Assembly: GCF_001426565.1 (NCBI RefSeq)
Contig: NZ_LMFA01000001.1
Span: forward strand, 207,286-271,285
Origin: Rhizobium sp. Root482
GTDB taxonomy: Bacteria > Pseudomonadota > Alphaproteobacteria > Rhizobiales > Rhizobiaceae
Length of the DNA stretch: 64,000 bases
Direction: 5' to 3'
Part shown: positions 47,462 through 56,085 of the stretch, one piece after another
Layout: each line of letters starts with the position of its first letter
Position numbering within the stretch: position 1 is the stretch's first letter
The notes under the pieces: model-generated
Database searches by the model: none
Seen by the model: the letters and a program-made list of their open reading frames with translations, nothing else
Told to the model about the DNA's origin: nothing
Program-made: the position numbers and the translations under genes

Positions 47462-48384
47462 GCCCGTGTCCCCACCAGTTCGACGAAAATATCCTCGAGC
47501 GAACTCTGGCGCGTCGAGAGGTCCTTGAGCCTGATGCCGGCAGCGGCAAGCGCCGACAGAAGCGCGGTGATGCCGGTGCGTTCGCCGGCGGCGTCATAGT
47601 CGTAGATCAGCCGATGGCCCTCGTCCTCGATGGTCAGGGCATAGCTCGAAAGCGCCTCCGGCAGCACCGTCACCGGTTCGGCGAGATCGACGCGCAGCTG
47701 CTTGCGGCCGAGCTTCTTCATCAGTTCGGCCTTCCTCTCGATCAGGAGGATTTCGCCGTGATTGATGACGCCGACCCGGTCGGCGATCTCCTCGGCCTCC
47801 TCGATATAATGCGTCGTCAGGATGATCGTCACGCCGGTCTCGCGCAGGCGCTCCACCACCTGCCACATATCCTTGCGCAGATTGACGTCGACGCCCGCCG
47901 TCGGCTCGTCAAGGAAGAGCACGCGCGGCTCGTGGCTGAGCGCCTTGGCGATCAGCACCCGGCGCTTCATGCCACCGGAAAGCTCGCGCAGCATGCTGTC
48001 CTTCTTGTCGTAGAGCGAAAGGTCCTTCAGCACCTTCTCGATATGGGTCGGATCCGGCTTCTTGCCGTGCAGGCCGCGCGAGAAGGAAACCGTGTTCCAC
48101 ACCGTCTCGAACTGGTCGGTCGTCAGTTCCTGCGGCACCAGGCCGATCATCGCGCGGGTGGCGCGAAACTCCTTGACGACATCATGGCCGCCAACCAGCA
48201 CGGTTCCGCCGCTCGGATTGACGATGCCGCAGATGATCGAGATCAGCGTCGTCTTGCCGGCGCCGTTCGGCCCCAGCAGCGCGAGGATCTCGCCCTCTTC
48301 GATATCGAGACTGACATTCTTCAGGGCCTGGAAGCCGGACGCATAGGTCTTGACCAGATTGGAAACGGAAACGATGGGAGCCAT
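47458..48384 (-). CDS. ABC-2 exporter ATP-binding protein
   Basis: 308 residues. Walker [10 protein letters not shown], signature [16 protein letters not shown], Walker [13 protein letters not shown] and H-loop [10 protein letters not shown] are intact, with a C-terminal ~80-residue domain common in NodI/DrrA-type ATPases ([17 protein letters not shown] at the very end). ATG at 48384; the frame extends ten codons further without support. Operon of two with the permease. Confidence 0.94.
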   Translation of the reverse strand: MAPIVSVSNLVKTYASGFQALKNVSLDIEEGEILALLGPNGAGKTTLISIICGIVNPSGGTVLVGGHDVVKEFRATRAMIGLVPQELTTDQFETVWNTVSFSRGLHGKKPDPTHIEKVLKDLSLYDKKDSMLRELSGGMKRRVLIAKALSHEPRVLFLDEPTAGVDVNLRKDMWQVVERLRETGVTIILTTHYIEEAEEIADRVGVINHGEILLIERKAELMKKLGRKQLRVDLAEPVTVLPEALSSYALTIEDEGHRLIYDYDAAGERTGITALLSALAAAGIRLKDLSTRQSSLEDIFVELVGTRA

Positions 48385-48479
48385 GGATGATGTTCCGGGA
48401 GACGGGTGGGGCAAGGAGATGCTCCTATATGGGGTGCCTTTCAGAAAATATCAGCCCGAAAAATCATCAAACCCGAAAA

Positions 48480-48667
48480 ACTGTTCACAATGCGCGGCTG
48501 ACCTCTTCCCGCCACGCGCATCAGGCCGCCGCTGTCATCAAACCGTGACCCTTGGCAGGCATGGTCACCCCGTCGCACCACACCGCGACGGATTTGCGAG
48601 AACCTTCCGGCAGTCCCACCTTCGGCGAGGTTCATTTTAGGCCGGCTCCCCGCCGGCCATTTTTTTT
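48480..48667 (+). ncRNA. candidate small RNA ending in an orphan terminator
   Basis: The plus strand here ends in a textbook terminator at 48640-48667 but has no plus-strand gene before it; both flanking genes are on the minus strand. Upstream are further stems: TGACC/GGTCA (loop ~11 bases), CCGTCGC/GCGACGG (48573-48594 region) and AACCT/AGGTT (48601-48631 region). The 5' end is not defined and no promoter was confirmed. It matches no small RNA family I can name. Confidence 0.5.
48640..48667 (+). terminator. orphan rho-independent terminator
   Basis: GGCCGGC and GCCGGCC around TCCCC, followed by A and eight T on the plus strand. On the minus strand no T-run follows the stem, so it does not end the extensin-like gene. 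Confidence 0.9.
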
Positions 48668-48688
48668 GCCCGCAGACCAATGAGCCGG

Positions 48689-49963
48689 TCAGTCGCAGTG
48701 CCGGTAGCCGGATTTGCGGCTTCTGAGATCGAAGTGGAAATGGTCCTTGTGGTGCCGGTCGCTGCCGGGCCCGAGAACGGTGCTGAAATATTTGCAGCTG
48801 TCAGTGCGCACCGCCTTGAGCAGGCCTTTTTCGCGGAAGGCAAAGAAGCCCGGCTTGCGCACGTCGATCTCCTTGCCGGAATTCAGCACGAACTTGCCGA
48901 CATCGATGGCATTGCCGCGCGCATGTTCCGACATCGGATTGCCGCGACCTGAATTCATCGTCCGGCATGAATAGCCGCCGAGCGGCTTGATCGTCTTGAT
49001 GCCGGAAAGATAGCGGTAGCGCGCCGAGGGGGCGAGTTCGCTCTTCACCCATTTGGCAAAGGCTTCCGTCACCTGGCAGTTGAGCTTGACGGCCGGCTTG
49101 ACGTCGATGCCGCCGGAAAGCCCGGTCAGCTCGATCGGATAATCGATGCCGCAGGATTTCCCCTTGGAAATGCGGGCGACATCGGTGAATTCGACGCGCA
49201 GCTTCTTCAGCCGCTGCCGACAGGCAATTTCGGCTGCCGGCATGCGGCCGGTAAAATCCGGCTCGGAGTCGGGCCCGGACAAAGGATTGCCGGCGCGCGG
49301 CAGAAAGGCCACCTGCCGCTCCTCCCGAACCTCGCGCTTGCGCAGCGTCGCCCGCTGCTCCTGCTCCAGAAACGCGGCCCTGCGCGCCTCCTCGGCCGCT
49401 TGTCGTTCCGGCGTCAGCATCGGCAGGTCGGCATCGCCACCCGCATCCGGCGCCACCATCGCCTGTTGCTGTCCGCCGAGCTGGCGGACATCGTCGCTGC
49501 CGATGCCGCCGACCACCGGCTGGCTGGCATTGCCCTCGGCGATCTCGCGGCTCTGTTCCTCGGCCAGTCCCACCACGGAGCCCGAGGCCGGCGCGACACC
49601 CAGCATCGCATCCATGTTGACGCCCTGCGGCGGCACCACCAGCGGCTGGGAACCAGCATTCGCCACAGCAACCTGCACGCCAGCCGCCGCACTGTCGATC
49701 ATCGGCAACCGCTGCCCGGAGGCCATATCGCCCGTCTCCACAGGCATCGCGTTTTCGGGTGCATCGGTGAAATCACCCATCGGCGTCTCGACAGCCGGAT
49801 AGGCCGCCTGCCGCACCGGCTGCACGGAACTGACCCGCATGGAGGTATCGATCCGCGCCGGCGGGCTCAGCACGTCGGTCGAACAGGCTGCAAGCAACAG
49901 AGAGATGGAAAGAGAAAGGGTGAGCGCCCGCGCCGACCGGTGGAAAGGGGAAACATACGCCAT
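48689..49963 (-). CDS. extensin-like C-terminal domain lipoprotein
   Basis: 424 residues. A lipobox (LLLAAC, cysteine near residue 27) predicts membrane anchoring. Residues ~30-230 are low-complexity, with a charged coil near 195-225. The extensin-like C-terminal domain (~240-424) contains CGIDYPIELTGL, SEHARGNAIDVGKF and HHKDHFHFDL; the H/D/H-H arrangement resembles M15 zinc peptidases that trim peptidoglycan, so a cell-wall role is inferred. ATG at 49963; the frame extends 34 codons further without a signal. Upstream neighbour on the same strand is the EEP gene, ~220 bases away. Confidence 0.9.
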   Translation of the reverse strand: MAYVSPFHRSARALTLSLSISLLLAACSTDVLSPPARIDTSMRVSSVQPVRQAAYPAVETPMGDFTDAPENAMPVETGDMASGQRLPMIDSAAAGVQVAVANAGSQPLVVPPQGVNMDAMLGVAPASGSVVGLAEEQSREIAEGNASQPVVGGIGSDDVRQLGGQQQAMVAPDAGGDADLPMLTPERQAAEEARRAAFLEQEQRATLRKREVREERQVAFLPRAGNPLSGPDSEPDFTGRMPAAEIACRQRLKKLRVEFTDVARISKGKSCGIDYPIELTGLSGGIDVKPAVKLNCQVTEAFAKWVKSELAPSARYRYLSGIKTIKPLGGYSCRTMNSGRGNPMSEHARGNAIDVGKFVLNSGKEIDVRKPGFFAFREKGLLKAVRTDSCKYFSTVLGPGSDRHHKDHFHFDLRSRKSGYRHCD

Positions 49964-50182
49964 ACTGATCGCCGCCCTTGGCAACGCCGCCGTCAAGATC
50001 GACAACAGCCGCCGCGCACTGGATGCGCCGCAACGCATCGTCCAAAATCGCCCGCCCAGCCGCAACCTGCTTCCCGCCCGTGTCGGAAAAGCGGTCGCCG
50101 GACCGCAATGGGTCGAACAGCCTGGATTTTAGGTGAATAGGGTAAACGAAGCCTTTCCGCCCTCTCCCCGTAAACGCATGTC

Positions 50183-50989
50183 CTACCGCATGTCGAGCAG
50201 CAGGGCGCGGTGGTCGGAGACCTCCGGCTCGGCGACGACATCGAAGCGCACCACCTCCACCTGCGGCGTCACCAGCATGTAATCGGCAAAGCGGCTGGGC
50301 TTTTCGTAATAGGAGGTACGCGTATCGGCATGACCGCGCCCGGTCACCAGGTCGGCAAGCCCGAGCCGGCCAAGAGCCGGAAACATCCGGCTGTCCGGCA
50401 GCACGTTGAAATCGCCGCAGACCACCAGCCGCTCGCCGGGCGCCCATATGCGCCCGATCAGGTCCGTGAGCGCCCCAGTCTGAGCGTCCCGCGCCGGCGT
50501 GTCTCCCTTGCCCTCCGGATCGCGAAGCCCGTGCATCTGCGCCACCGTCACCGCAAACCCGTGGTCGTGGCTGAACAGCCGCAGGCAATGCGCATTGCGG
50601 GCGCGCGGATGCGGTCCCCAGCCATCGGTTGAAAACGTGCCATGGACGAAGTCCTGCGCCTGGCCGATGACGGCAAGCGATTTGCGCACGAAAGTCGCCA
50701 GCCCAAAATCCGCAGGCACCGCCTCCTCGCCGTCGAACAGCGTGCCGCGCGCCGTCGGTGCGAAGAACCCGTCATGACCGGGTAAGGCCGCGCGGATTTC
50801 CTCGAAAAGATGGGCCCGCTGCGGCAGCACCATGTTCTGGTCGCGGTAGTCCAGCCAGTCGGTGCGGGCGGCGGGCGCCCGCACCACCTCCTGCAGGCAT
50901 AAGACATCGGCATCCACCCCGGCCAGATAGGCGATCAGCGGCGCATGCAACCGACCGCCCCAGGCATTCAACGAGACGATGCGCAGCAC
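50183..50989 (-). CDS. endonuclease/exonuclease/phosphatase family protein
   Basis: 268-residue metal-dependent hydrolase. Motifs of the EEP fold: RIVSLNAWGG at the start, CLQEVV, CGDFNVLPDS and the terminal SDHRALLLD. Substrate (DNA, phospholipid or phosphodiester) unknown; no export signal seen. GTG at 50989 is chosen because GGAGG sits five bases before it. It lies 77 bases downstream of the Kazal-domain lipoprotein gene on the same strand and may share its transcript. Confidence 0.9.
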   Translation of the reverse strand: MLRIVSLNAWGGRLHAPLIAYLAGVDADVLCLQEVVRAPAARTDWLDYRDQNMVLPQRAHLFEEIRAALPGHDGFFAPTARGTLFDGEEAVPADFGLATFVRKSLAVIGQAQDFVHGTFSTDGWGPHPRARNAHCLRLFSHDHGFAVTVAQMHGLRDPEGKGDTPARDAQTGALTDLIGRIWAPGERLVVCGDFNVLPDSRMFPALGRLGLADLVTGRGHADTRTSYYEKPSRFADYMLVTPQVEVVRFDVVAEPEVSDHRALLLDMR

Positions 50990-51066
50990 CCTGTCCTCCG
51001 CTCCAGCCGCAGCCACCTGCAACCGCCCGCTTCGGGCGGCGCGCCGGCTCCCCCGGCCACCTTATT

Positions 51067-51663
51067 TTACCGGCAGCTACCGGCGCCCGTCACCCGGAAG
51101 CCTTCGGCTTTCGCCGAGCAGGCATTGGCGAAAGTCCGTTCCCGACGGCCCTGGCGAGCGCAGACCGGATCATATTCCATCGTGCACATCTGTGGCCGCC
51201 GATCCGGGTCGCGGTCCGGGCGCATGCCGGTGTCGTCGGGCCGGCTGTCGGAGCGACGGCATTCGCCGCGACCGATCACCTGGAAGCCATCGGCCCGCGC
51301 CGTGCAGGCATTGGCAAACGTCTGCTCGCGGCGGCCCTTGCGGGCACAAACCGGATCATATTCGCGGGTGCAGACTTGCGGCCGGTCCCGGTCGGGTTCG
51401 GGCCGTTCGCGCCGGCATTCGCCGCGGCCGACGATGCGGTAGCCGTCCGCCCGCGCCTGGCAGGCATTTGAAAACGTCTGCCTGTCGCCGCCGCGCTGGC
51501 CGCAGACCGGATCATATTCCATCGTACACATCTGCGGGGAGGACGGCCTGGGGCGCGGCGGTCTCGGCCCGCTTTCCTCCACTACGGTGCACGCGCTCAG
51601 CAGGCCAAGGGAAAGGGCCACCAGCGCCCCCATGCGGATCACACCACGTCGAAACGACATCAT
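51067..51663 (-). CDS. lipoprotein with three Kazal-like protease-inhibitor domains
   Basis: 198 residues. Signal peptide with lipobox LLSAC (cysteine 25), a proline-rich linker, then three domains: cysteines 46/54/68/83, 98/106/120/135 and 160/168/182/197, each spaced exactly 7, 13 and 14 residues apart. The core CTxEYDPVC is the reactive loop of Kazal inhibitors such as avian ovomucoid. The P1 position is Met, Arg and Met in domains 1-3, so trypsin-like and chymotrypsin/elastase-like enzymes could both be targets. Each domain has four rather than six cysteines, as in bacterial Kazal-like domains. Linkers are rich in R, D and P. Confidence 0.92.
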   Translation of the reverse strand: MMSFRRGVIRMGALVALSLGLLSACTVVEESGPRPPRPRPSSPQMCTMEYDPVCGQRGGDRQTFSNACQARADGYRIVGRGECRRERPEPDRDRPQVCTREYDPVCARKGRREQTFANACTARADGFQVIGRGECRRSDSRPDDTGMRPDRDPDRRPQMCTMEYDPVCARQGRRERTFANACSAKAEGFRVTGAGSCR

Positions 51664-51814
51664 TCAGCTTCCCTGGCTTCGGCGCTCGCCTCTTGCGGCG
51701 CATCCGGTTTCCATCGGCGGTATTCTCCCTGCAAATCCGCCCCGGTCAAGGCGGCGCGCGCATATCCCGCCCGCTGCCCCCGGAAAAAGCCGTGACACCG
51801 TTTCGCCGCGCCCA

Positions 51815-51846
51815 CGAAAAAGCCCGCGTCCTTGTCAGACGCGGGC
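51815..51846 (-). terminator. terminator of the Cache chemoreceptor gene
   Basis: GCCCGCGTC and GACGCGGGC pair perfectly around a seven-base loop; on the minus strand five T follow. It lies 28 bases after the chemoreceptor stop codon, isolating it from the Kazal gene. Confidence 0.9.
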
Positions 51847-51873
51847 AATCGGCATTTCCGTCTTTTTGGATGC

Positions 51874-53688
51874 TCAGGCGGCGCGGCCATAGGCGGGCGG
51901 GCGGCCTTCCTCGGAAAGCTGGAAGGTCTGCAGCAGGTTTTTCAACTCGCGGCTTTCCTGCGCCAGCGTCTGGCTGGCCGCCGTCGTCTCCTCGACCATG
52001 GCCGCGTTCTGCTGCGTCATCTGGTCCATGCTGTTGACGGCGGTGTTGACCTCGGCAAGACCGGTCGCCTGCTCGCGGGCAGCGGTGGCGATCGAGGCGA
52101 CATGCTCGTTCACCTGGTTGACCAGCCCCTCGATGGCTTTCAGCGCATCGCCGGTGGAGCGTACCAGCGTCACGCCGGCTTCCACCTCGACCGCCGAATT
52201 GCGGATCAGTTCCTTGATTTCCTTGGCGGCACCGGCCGAACGCTGCGCCAGTTCGCGCACTTCCTGCGCCACGACGGCAAAGCCGCGGCCCGCCTCGCCT
52301 GCCCGCGCCGCCTCAACGCCGGCATTGAGCGCAAGCAGGTTGGTCTGGAAGGCGATCTCGTCGATCACCCCGATGATCTGGCTGATGCGGCTGGACGACC
52401 CTTCGATCCGGCTCATCGCCGCGATCGCATTGCTGACGATCTCGCCCGACTTGCCGGCGCTCGCCTTGGTCTCGTTGACCATTTCGCGCGCCTCGGCCGC
52501 CCGCTCGGAAGCACTCCGGACGGTCGAGGTGATCTCGTCGAGCGCCGCTGCCGTCTCTTCGAGAGCCGCCGCCTGCTGTTCGGTGCGGCGCGACAGGTTG
52601 TTGGCCGCCTGGGAAATATCGCCGGCGCTGCCATAGACCACTTCGGTCGATTGGGCGATCGAGTGGATGACGCCGCGAAGGGCAGTGACGGCGGTGTTGA
52701 AATCATCGCGCAGCTTGGAATATTGCGGGGAAATCCCGGTAATCTCCACCGTCAGGTCGCCGCTTGCCAGCTTTTCCAGCGCATCGCCGACCGTCGCCAT
52801 GGCATCGGCCTGCATCCGCGCATCCGTTTGCTGGCGATGTTCGTTGTTGCGCCGCTCGTCGTCGAGGCGGTCCTGCTGCTCGGCCTCGCGTTCCCGAAGG
52901 CCGATCCGCTCCTTGACGGAATCGCGCAGCACCACCAGCACGCCGGCCATCTGGCCGATCTCGTCCTTGCGGTCCGTCTCCGGCACCTCGGCCGACACAT
53001 CCTCGTCGGCGATCGCCTGCATCGAGGCTTTCAGCCGCTCGATCGGGCGGACGACACTGCGCACGATGGAGAAGGCGGCGAGAAGAATGAGCAGCGTCGC
53101 GGCGCCGCAGATCAGCGCCATTTCGATGAGGCCGCGATGGAACATGGCGGCCAGGTCGTCGGCATAGACGCCGGTCCCGACAATCCAGCCCCAGGGCGCA
53201 AAGCCCGCGACATGCGAATATTTCAGCACCGGTTTGTCGGCGCCGGGCTTGGGCCAATGATAATCGACGAAGCCCTTGCCCTCGGCCTTGACCTTGTCGA
53301 CGAAGGCGACGAACAGGTGCTTGCCGTTGGGATCCTTGTTTTCCGTGAGATCGACGCCGTTCAGCTCGGGCTTGATCGGATGCATGACCATGACCGGATG
53401 CATGTCGTTGATCCAGAAATAGCCGTCGCCCTGGTAACGCATCGCCTGAACCGCCTCCATGGCGCGCGCCTGCGCTTCCTGGCGGCTCAGCGTGCCGGCC
53501 TGCTCCTGCTTGTAGTAGGTCTCGAACATCGAGACGGCGTTCTCGTTCATCGCTTCCAGCATGGCCTTGCGCTGGGCAACGAGCTTATCCTGCTCCTGGA
53601 ACAGTCCAAGCGTCATCGCCCCGGCGATCGCCAGGAGCGCGAGCCCCACCAGGGCATAGAGACGCACGGAAATACGGAAATTCTTCAT
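51874..53688 (-). CDS. methyl-accepting chemotaxis protein with single Cache domain
   Basis: 604-residue membrane chemoreceptor: helix at ~9-29, periplasmic sCache_2-type domain at ~35-185 ([32 protein letters not shown]), second helix at ~188-212, HAMP, and the signalling tip [20 protein letters not shown]. Cache_2 sensors often bind small organic acids; the ligand cannot be told. Ends PPAYGRAA, without a CheR-tether motif. A GAGGAGG ribosome-binding site precedes the ATG. No che genes adjoin. Confidence 0.95.
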   Translation of the reverse strand: MKNFRISVRLYALVGLALLAIAGAMTLGLFQEQDKLVAQRKAMLEAMNENAVSMFETYYKQEQAGTLSRQEAQARAMEAVQAMRYQGDGYFWINDMHPVMVMHPIKPELNGVDLTENKDPNGKHLFVAFVDKVKAEGKGFVDYHWPKPGADKPVLKYSHVAGFAPWGWIVGTGVYADDLAAMFHRGLIEMALICGAATLLILLAAFSIVRSVVRPIERLKASMQAIADEDVSAEVPETDRKDEIGQMAGVLVVLRDSVKERIGLREREAEQQDRLDDERRNNEHRQQTDARMQADAMATVGDALEKLASGDLTVEITGISPQYSKLRDDFNTAVTALRGVIHSIAQSTEVVYGSAGDISQAANNLSRRTEQQAAALEETAAALDEITSTVRSASERAAEAREMVNETKASAGKSGEIVSNAIAAMSRIEGSSSRISQIIGVIDEIAFQTNLLALNAGVEAARAGEAGRGFAVVAQEVRELAQRSAGAAKEIKELIRNSAVEVEAGVTLVRSTGDALKAIEGLVNQVNEHVASIATAAREQATGLAEVNTAVNSMDQMTQQNAAMVEETTAASQTLAQESRELKNLLQTFQLSEEGRPPAYGRAA

Positions 53689-53914
53689 GACGAACGGGTC
53701 CTCCTCGATATCGAAAAAGAAAGTAACGTCGTCGAGTTTTCAAACTTACTAACAAAGCATCGTTAGAAATAAGAGTTTTATTTTTACCGGCCGTTAATGT
53801 TCAGCCCCGCTGCCGGAGTAGCTGGCCGCCATCTCGCATACGACAAGGGCTTCCGTTCGGGAAGGAACCGCTCTACACCGGAAACGCCCCACGAATGCAC
53901 GGAGACAAGACGAA

Positions 53915-54295
53915 ATGGCAAAACCGAATGGCGATCTGACCCTGCGCACGCTGGCCATGCCGGCCGATGCCAATGCCGCCGGCGATATTTTCGGCGGCTG
54001 GGTCATGGCGCAGATGGACCTGTCCTGCGGCATCCGGGCGGCCGAGCGTGCCCGCGGCCGCGTCGTTACCGCCGCCGTCAAGGAAATGGCCTTCGAACTG
54101 CCGGTCAAGATCGGCGATACGCTGTGCATCTATACCGATGTGGTCAAGGTCGGCCGCACCTCGATCACCCTCAAGGTCGAGGCCTGGGCGCAGCGCTATC
54201 TGTCCGACCGCATGGACAAGGTCACCGATGCTCTCTTCGTCATGGTGGCGCTGGACGAGACCGGCCACCCCAAGCCGGTGCCCGCGGAGGCCTGA
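53915..54295 (+). CDS. acyl-CoA thioesterase, hotdog fold (YciA-like)
   Basis: 126 residues. The hotdog signature DANAAGDIFGGWVMAQMDLS, including the catalytic aspartate in GDIFGGW, and the VVTAAVKEMAFELPVKIGDTL strand match YciA-type thioesterases that hydrolyse short- to medium-chain acyl-CoA. Cytosolic. The membrane-protein gene starts three bases after its stop, suggesting one transcript. Confidence 0.93.
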   Translation: MAKPNGDLTLRTLAMPADANAAGDIFGGWVMAQMDLSCGIRAAERARGRVVTAAVKEMAFELPVKIGDTLCIYTDVVKVGRTSITLKVEAWAQRYLSDRMDKVTDALFVMVALDETGHPKPVPAEA

Positions 54296-54298
54296 ACA

Positions 54299-54886
54299 AT
54301 GGACCATACCGTCGATCCGCAGATCTTCTCCCATATCCGCGTCGTCATGGGCATGGTCATCGGCCTTTCGATGGCGCGGCTGCTGAGCGGCCTCGCCCTG
54401 TTCGTGCAGCATCCCGGCAAGACGAAAGTCTCCGGGCTCCATCTCGGCTGGGTCCTGTTCCTGTTTCTCTTCCTGGTCTATTTCTGGTGGTGGGAATATC
54501 GCCTGCATGCGCTGCCGGTCATCGATTTCAGCGTCTACCTGTTCGTCATTTCCTACTGCTGTATCTTCTTCTTTCTCTGCGTGCTGCTGTTCCCCACCAC
54601 ACTGGACGATTATGACGGCTATGAGGATTATTTCCTGTCGCGCCGGCGCTGGTTCTTCGGCTTCCTCGCCCTCGTCTATGCTGTCGATCTCGCGGATACA
54701 GCCTTGAAGGGCAGCGTCTATTTCTCGCATTTCGGCATCGAATATCCCTTGCGCAACGGCGCCTATATCCTGCTTTGCATCATCGCTGCGATCACCGCCA
54801 ACAGGCGGTTTCACGCGACCTTCCTGATCGCTGGCCTCCTCTATCAGGTCGCCTGGATATTCCGCGCCTTTGACTTTCTCGACTAA
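54299..54886 (+). CDS. hypothetical aromatic-rich membrane protein
   Basis: 195 residues with about six hydrophobic helices and many F, W and Y residues (for example LFLFLFLVYFWWWEYRLH). No family recognised. It starts three bases after the thioesterase stop and is convergent with the DUF1501 gene, whose stop is seven bases beyond. Position suggests coupling with the thioesterase, but no shared function can be inferred. Confidence 0.8.
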   Translation: MDHTVDPQIFSHIRVVMGMVIGLSMARLLSGLALFVQHPGKTKVSGLHLGWVLFLFLFLVYFWWWEYRLHALPVIDFSVYLFVISYCCIFFFLCVLLFPTTLDDYDGYEDYFLSRRRWFFGFLALVYAVDLADTALKGSVYFSHFGIEYPLRNGAYILLCIIAAITANRRFHATFLIAGLLYQVAWIFRAFDFLD

Positions 54887-54893
54887 GCGCCCG

Positions 54894-56078
54894 TCAGAGC
54901 GCCCGCAGATAGATCGACGAGCGGTCGAAGCCGATACCGGGGAAGACGGTATTGCTGAGATTGCCGGGCGAAATGCCGAACTGACGATAAAGCATCGCCG
55001 CCGCCAGTTCGCGCACGTCGCCGGTCGGCATCAGGTCGCGGCCGTTGAGAAGCTGGCTCTCGGCAAGCCCCGGCCATTGTCCGATGACCTTGCCGCCATT
55101 GATGTCGCCGCCGGCAATCAGCGCCATGCCCCCGGTGCCGTGGTCGGTGCCGCCGGAACCATTTTCGCGCGCCGTGCGGCCGAATTCCGTCATGGCGAGA
55201 ATTACCGTCTCGCGCCAGACGGCCGATGACAGCGTCTTGCGGATGGTCAGGATCGCGGTTGCAAGGTCGGATGCCGGTGCCTTGAAGGCGCGTCTCTGGC
55301 CGGCATGGGTATCCCAGCCGGTGATGGAAAAACTGGCGATCCGGTAGTCCTGCATCAGCATGCCGGCAGCGAGCCGCGCCACGTCCTCGGCCCCTGCGCC
55401 CCGCTTCTCATCGCCATAGAGCGCGTCGGCGGAAAGATCGGTCATCGTCGCCTCGGCCATCGCCCGGGCAAAGGGCGGATCGTTGCGATAGAGCCGGTCG
55501 AAGAACCGCATCTCGTCCGCCTTCATCGTCAGGTCGGCGCGCGGCGACCAGACATCGACTTCGTTGGCCCCGCCAAGCAGCAGTTCGGCGGATGAATTGA
55601 TATCGATCGCCCGCCTTGAGCCGGCGGAGGGTATGGCCGACAGCGCCCGGTTCAGCCAGCCTGTCTTTTCCTGCCCGACGTCCGTACCGCCGCTTTCCAG
55701 CATGTCCTGGCCGTCGAAATGGCTGCGCGCATCGCGATAGGGCGTCGAGACCGACTGCACGAAGGCAAGTTCGCCGCGCCGCCACAGCGGCAGCAGGCTG
55801 CCGGCCTCGGCATTCAGTCCGTAGAAACCGTCGAGATCGATCATCTCCTTACCGGGTGCAGCCGCAAGGTTCGGCCGAAGCAGCCGAAAGGCCGGGTCGC
55901 CATAGGGCTGGACGAGATGCAGCCCATCCATTGCGCCGCGAAGAATGATGGTGATCAGGCGCTTGTCGCCCGGCACTGCGGCCAGCGTCATTTTTGTCAT
56001 CAGCGGCGCTGCGGCAAGGCAGCAGGCGGAGGTGAGGAAGCCGCGCCGGCTCAGAGCCATCTTGTCGCTCATATCCAT
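54894..56078 (-). CDS. DUF1501 family protein with Tat signal
   Basis: 394 residues. SRRGFLTSACC near the N terminus is a twin-arginine export signal, so the folded protein is exported. The body has the sulfatase-like DUF1501 pattern: ILRGAMDGLHLVQPYGD, MTEFGRTARENGSGGTDHG and GTGGMALIAGG. Function unknown. ATG at 56078 follows an AAGG ribosome-binding site. It begins seven bases after the DUF1800 gene, its usual partner. Confidence 0.93.
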   Translation of the reverse strand: MDMSDKMALSRRGFLTSACCLAAAPLMTKMTLAAVPGDKRLITIILRGAMDGLHLVQPYGDPAFRLLRPNLAAAPGKEMIDLDGFYGLNAEAGSLLPLWRRGELAFVQSVSTPYRDARSHFDGQDMLESGGTDVGQEKTGWLNRALSAIPSAGSRRAIDINSSAELLLGGANEVDVWSPRADLTMKADEMRFFDRLYRNDPPFARAMAEATMTDLSADALYGDEKRGAGAEDVARLAAGMLMQDYRIASFSITGWDTHAGQRRAFKAPASDLATAILTIRKTLSSAVWRETVILAMTEFGRTARENGSGGTDHGTGGMALIAGGDINGGKVIGQWPGLAESQLLNGRDLMPTGDVRELAAAMLYRQFGISPGNLSNTVFPGIGFDRSSIYLRAL

Positions 56079-56085
56079 CTGCGGC

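Noticed and set aside
48350..48640. 96-codon plus-strand frame ending at the orphan terminator
   Set aside because: No ribosome-binding site, overlaps the ABC ATPase start and resembles no protein; the interval is better explained as a non-coding RNA.
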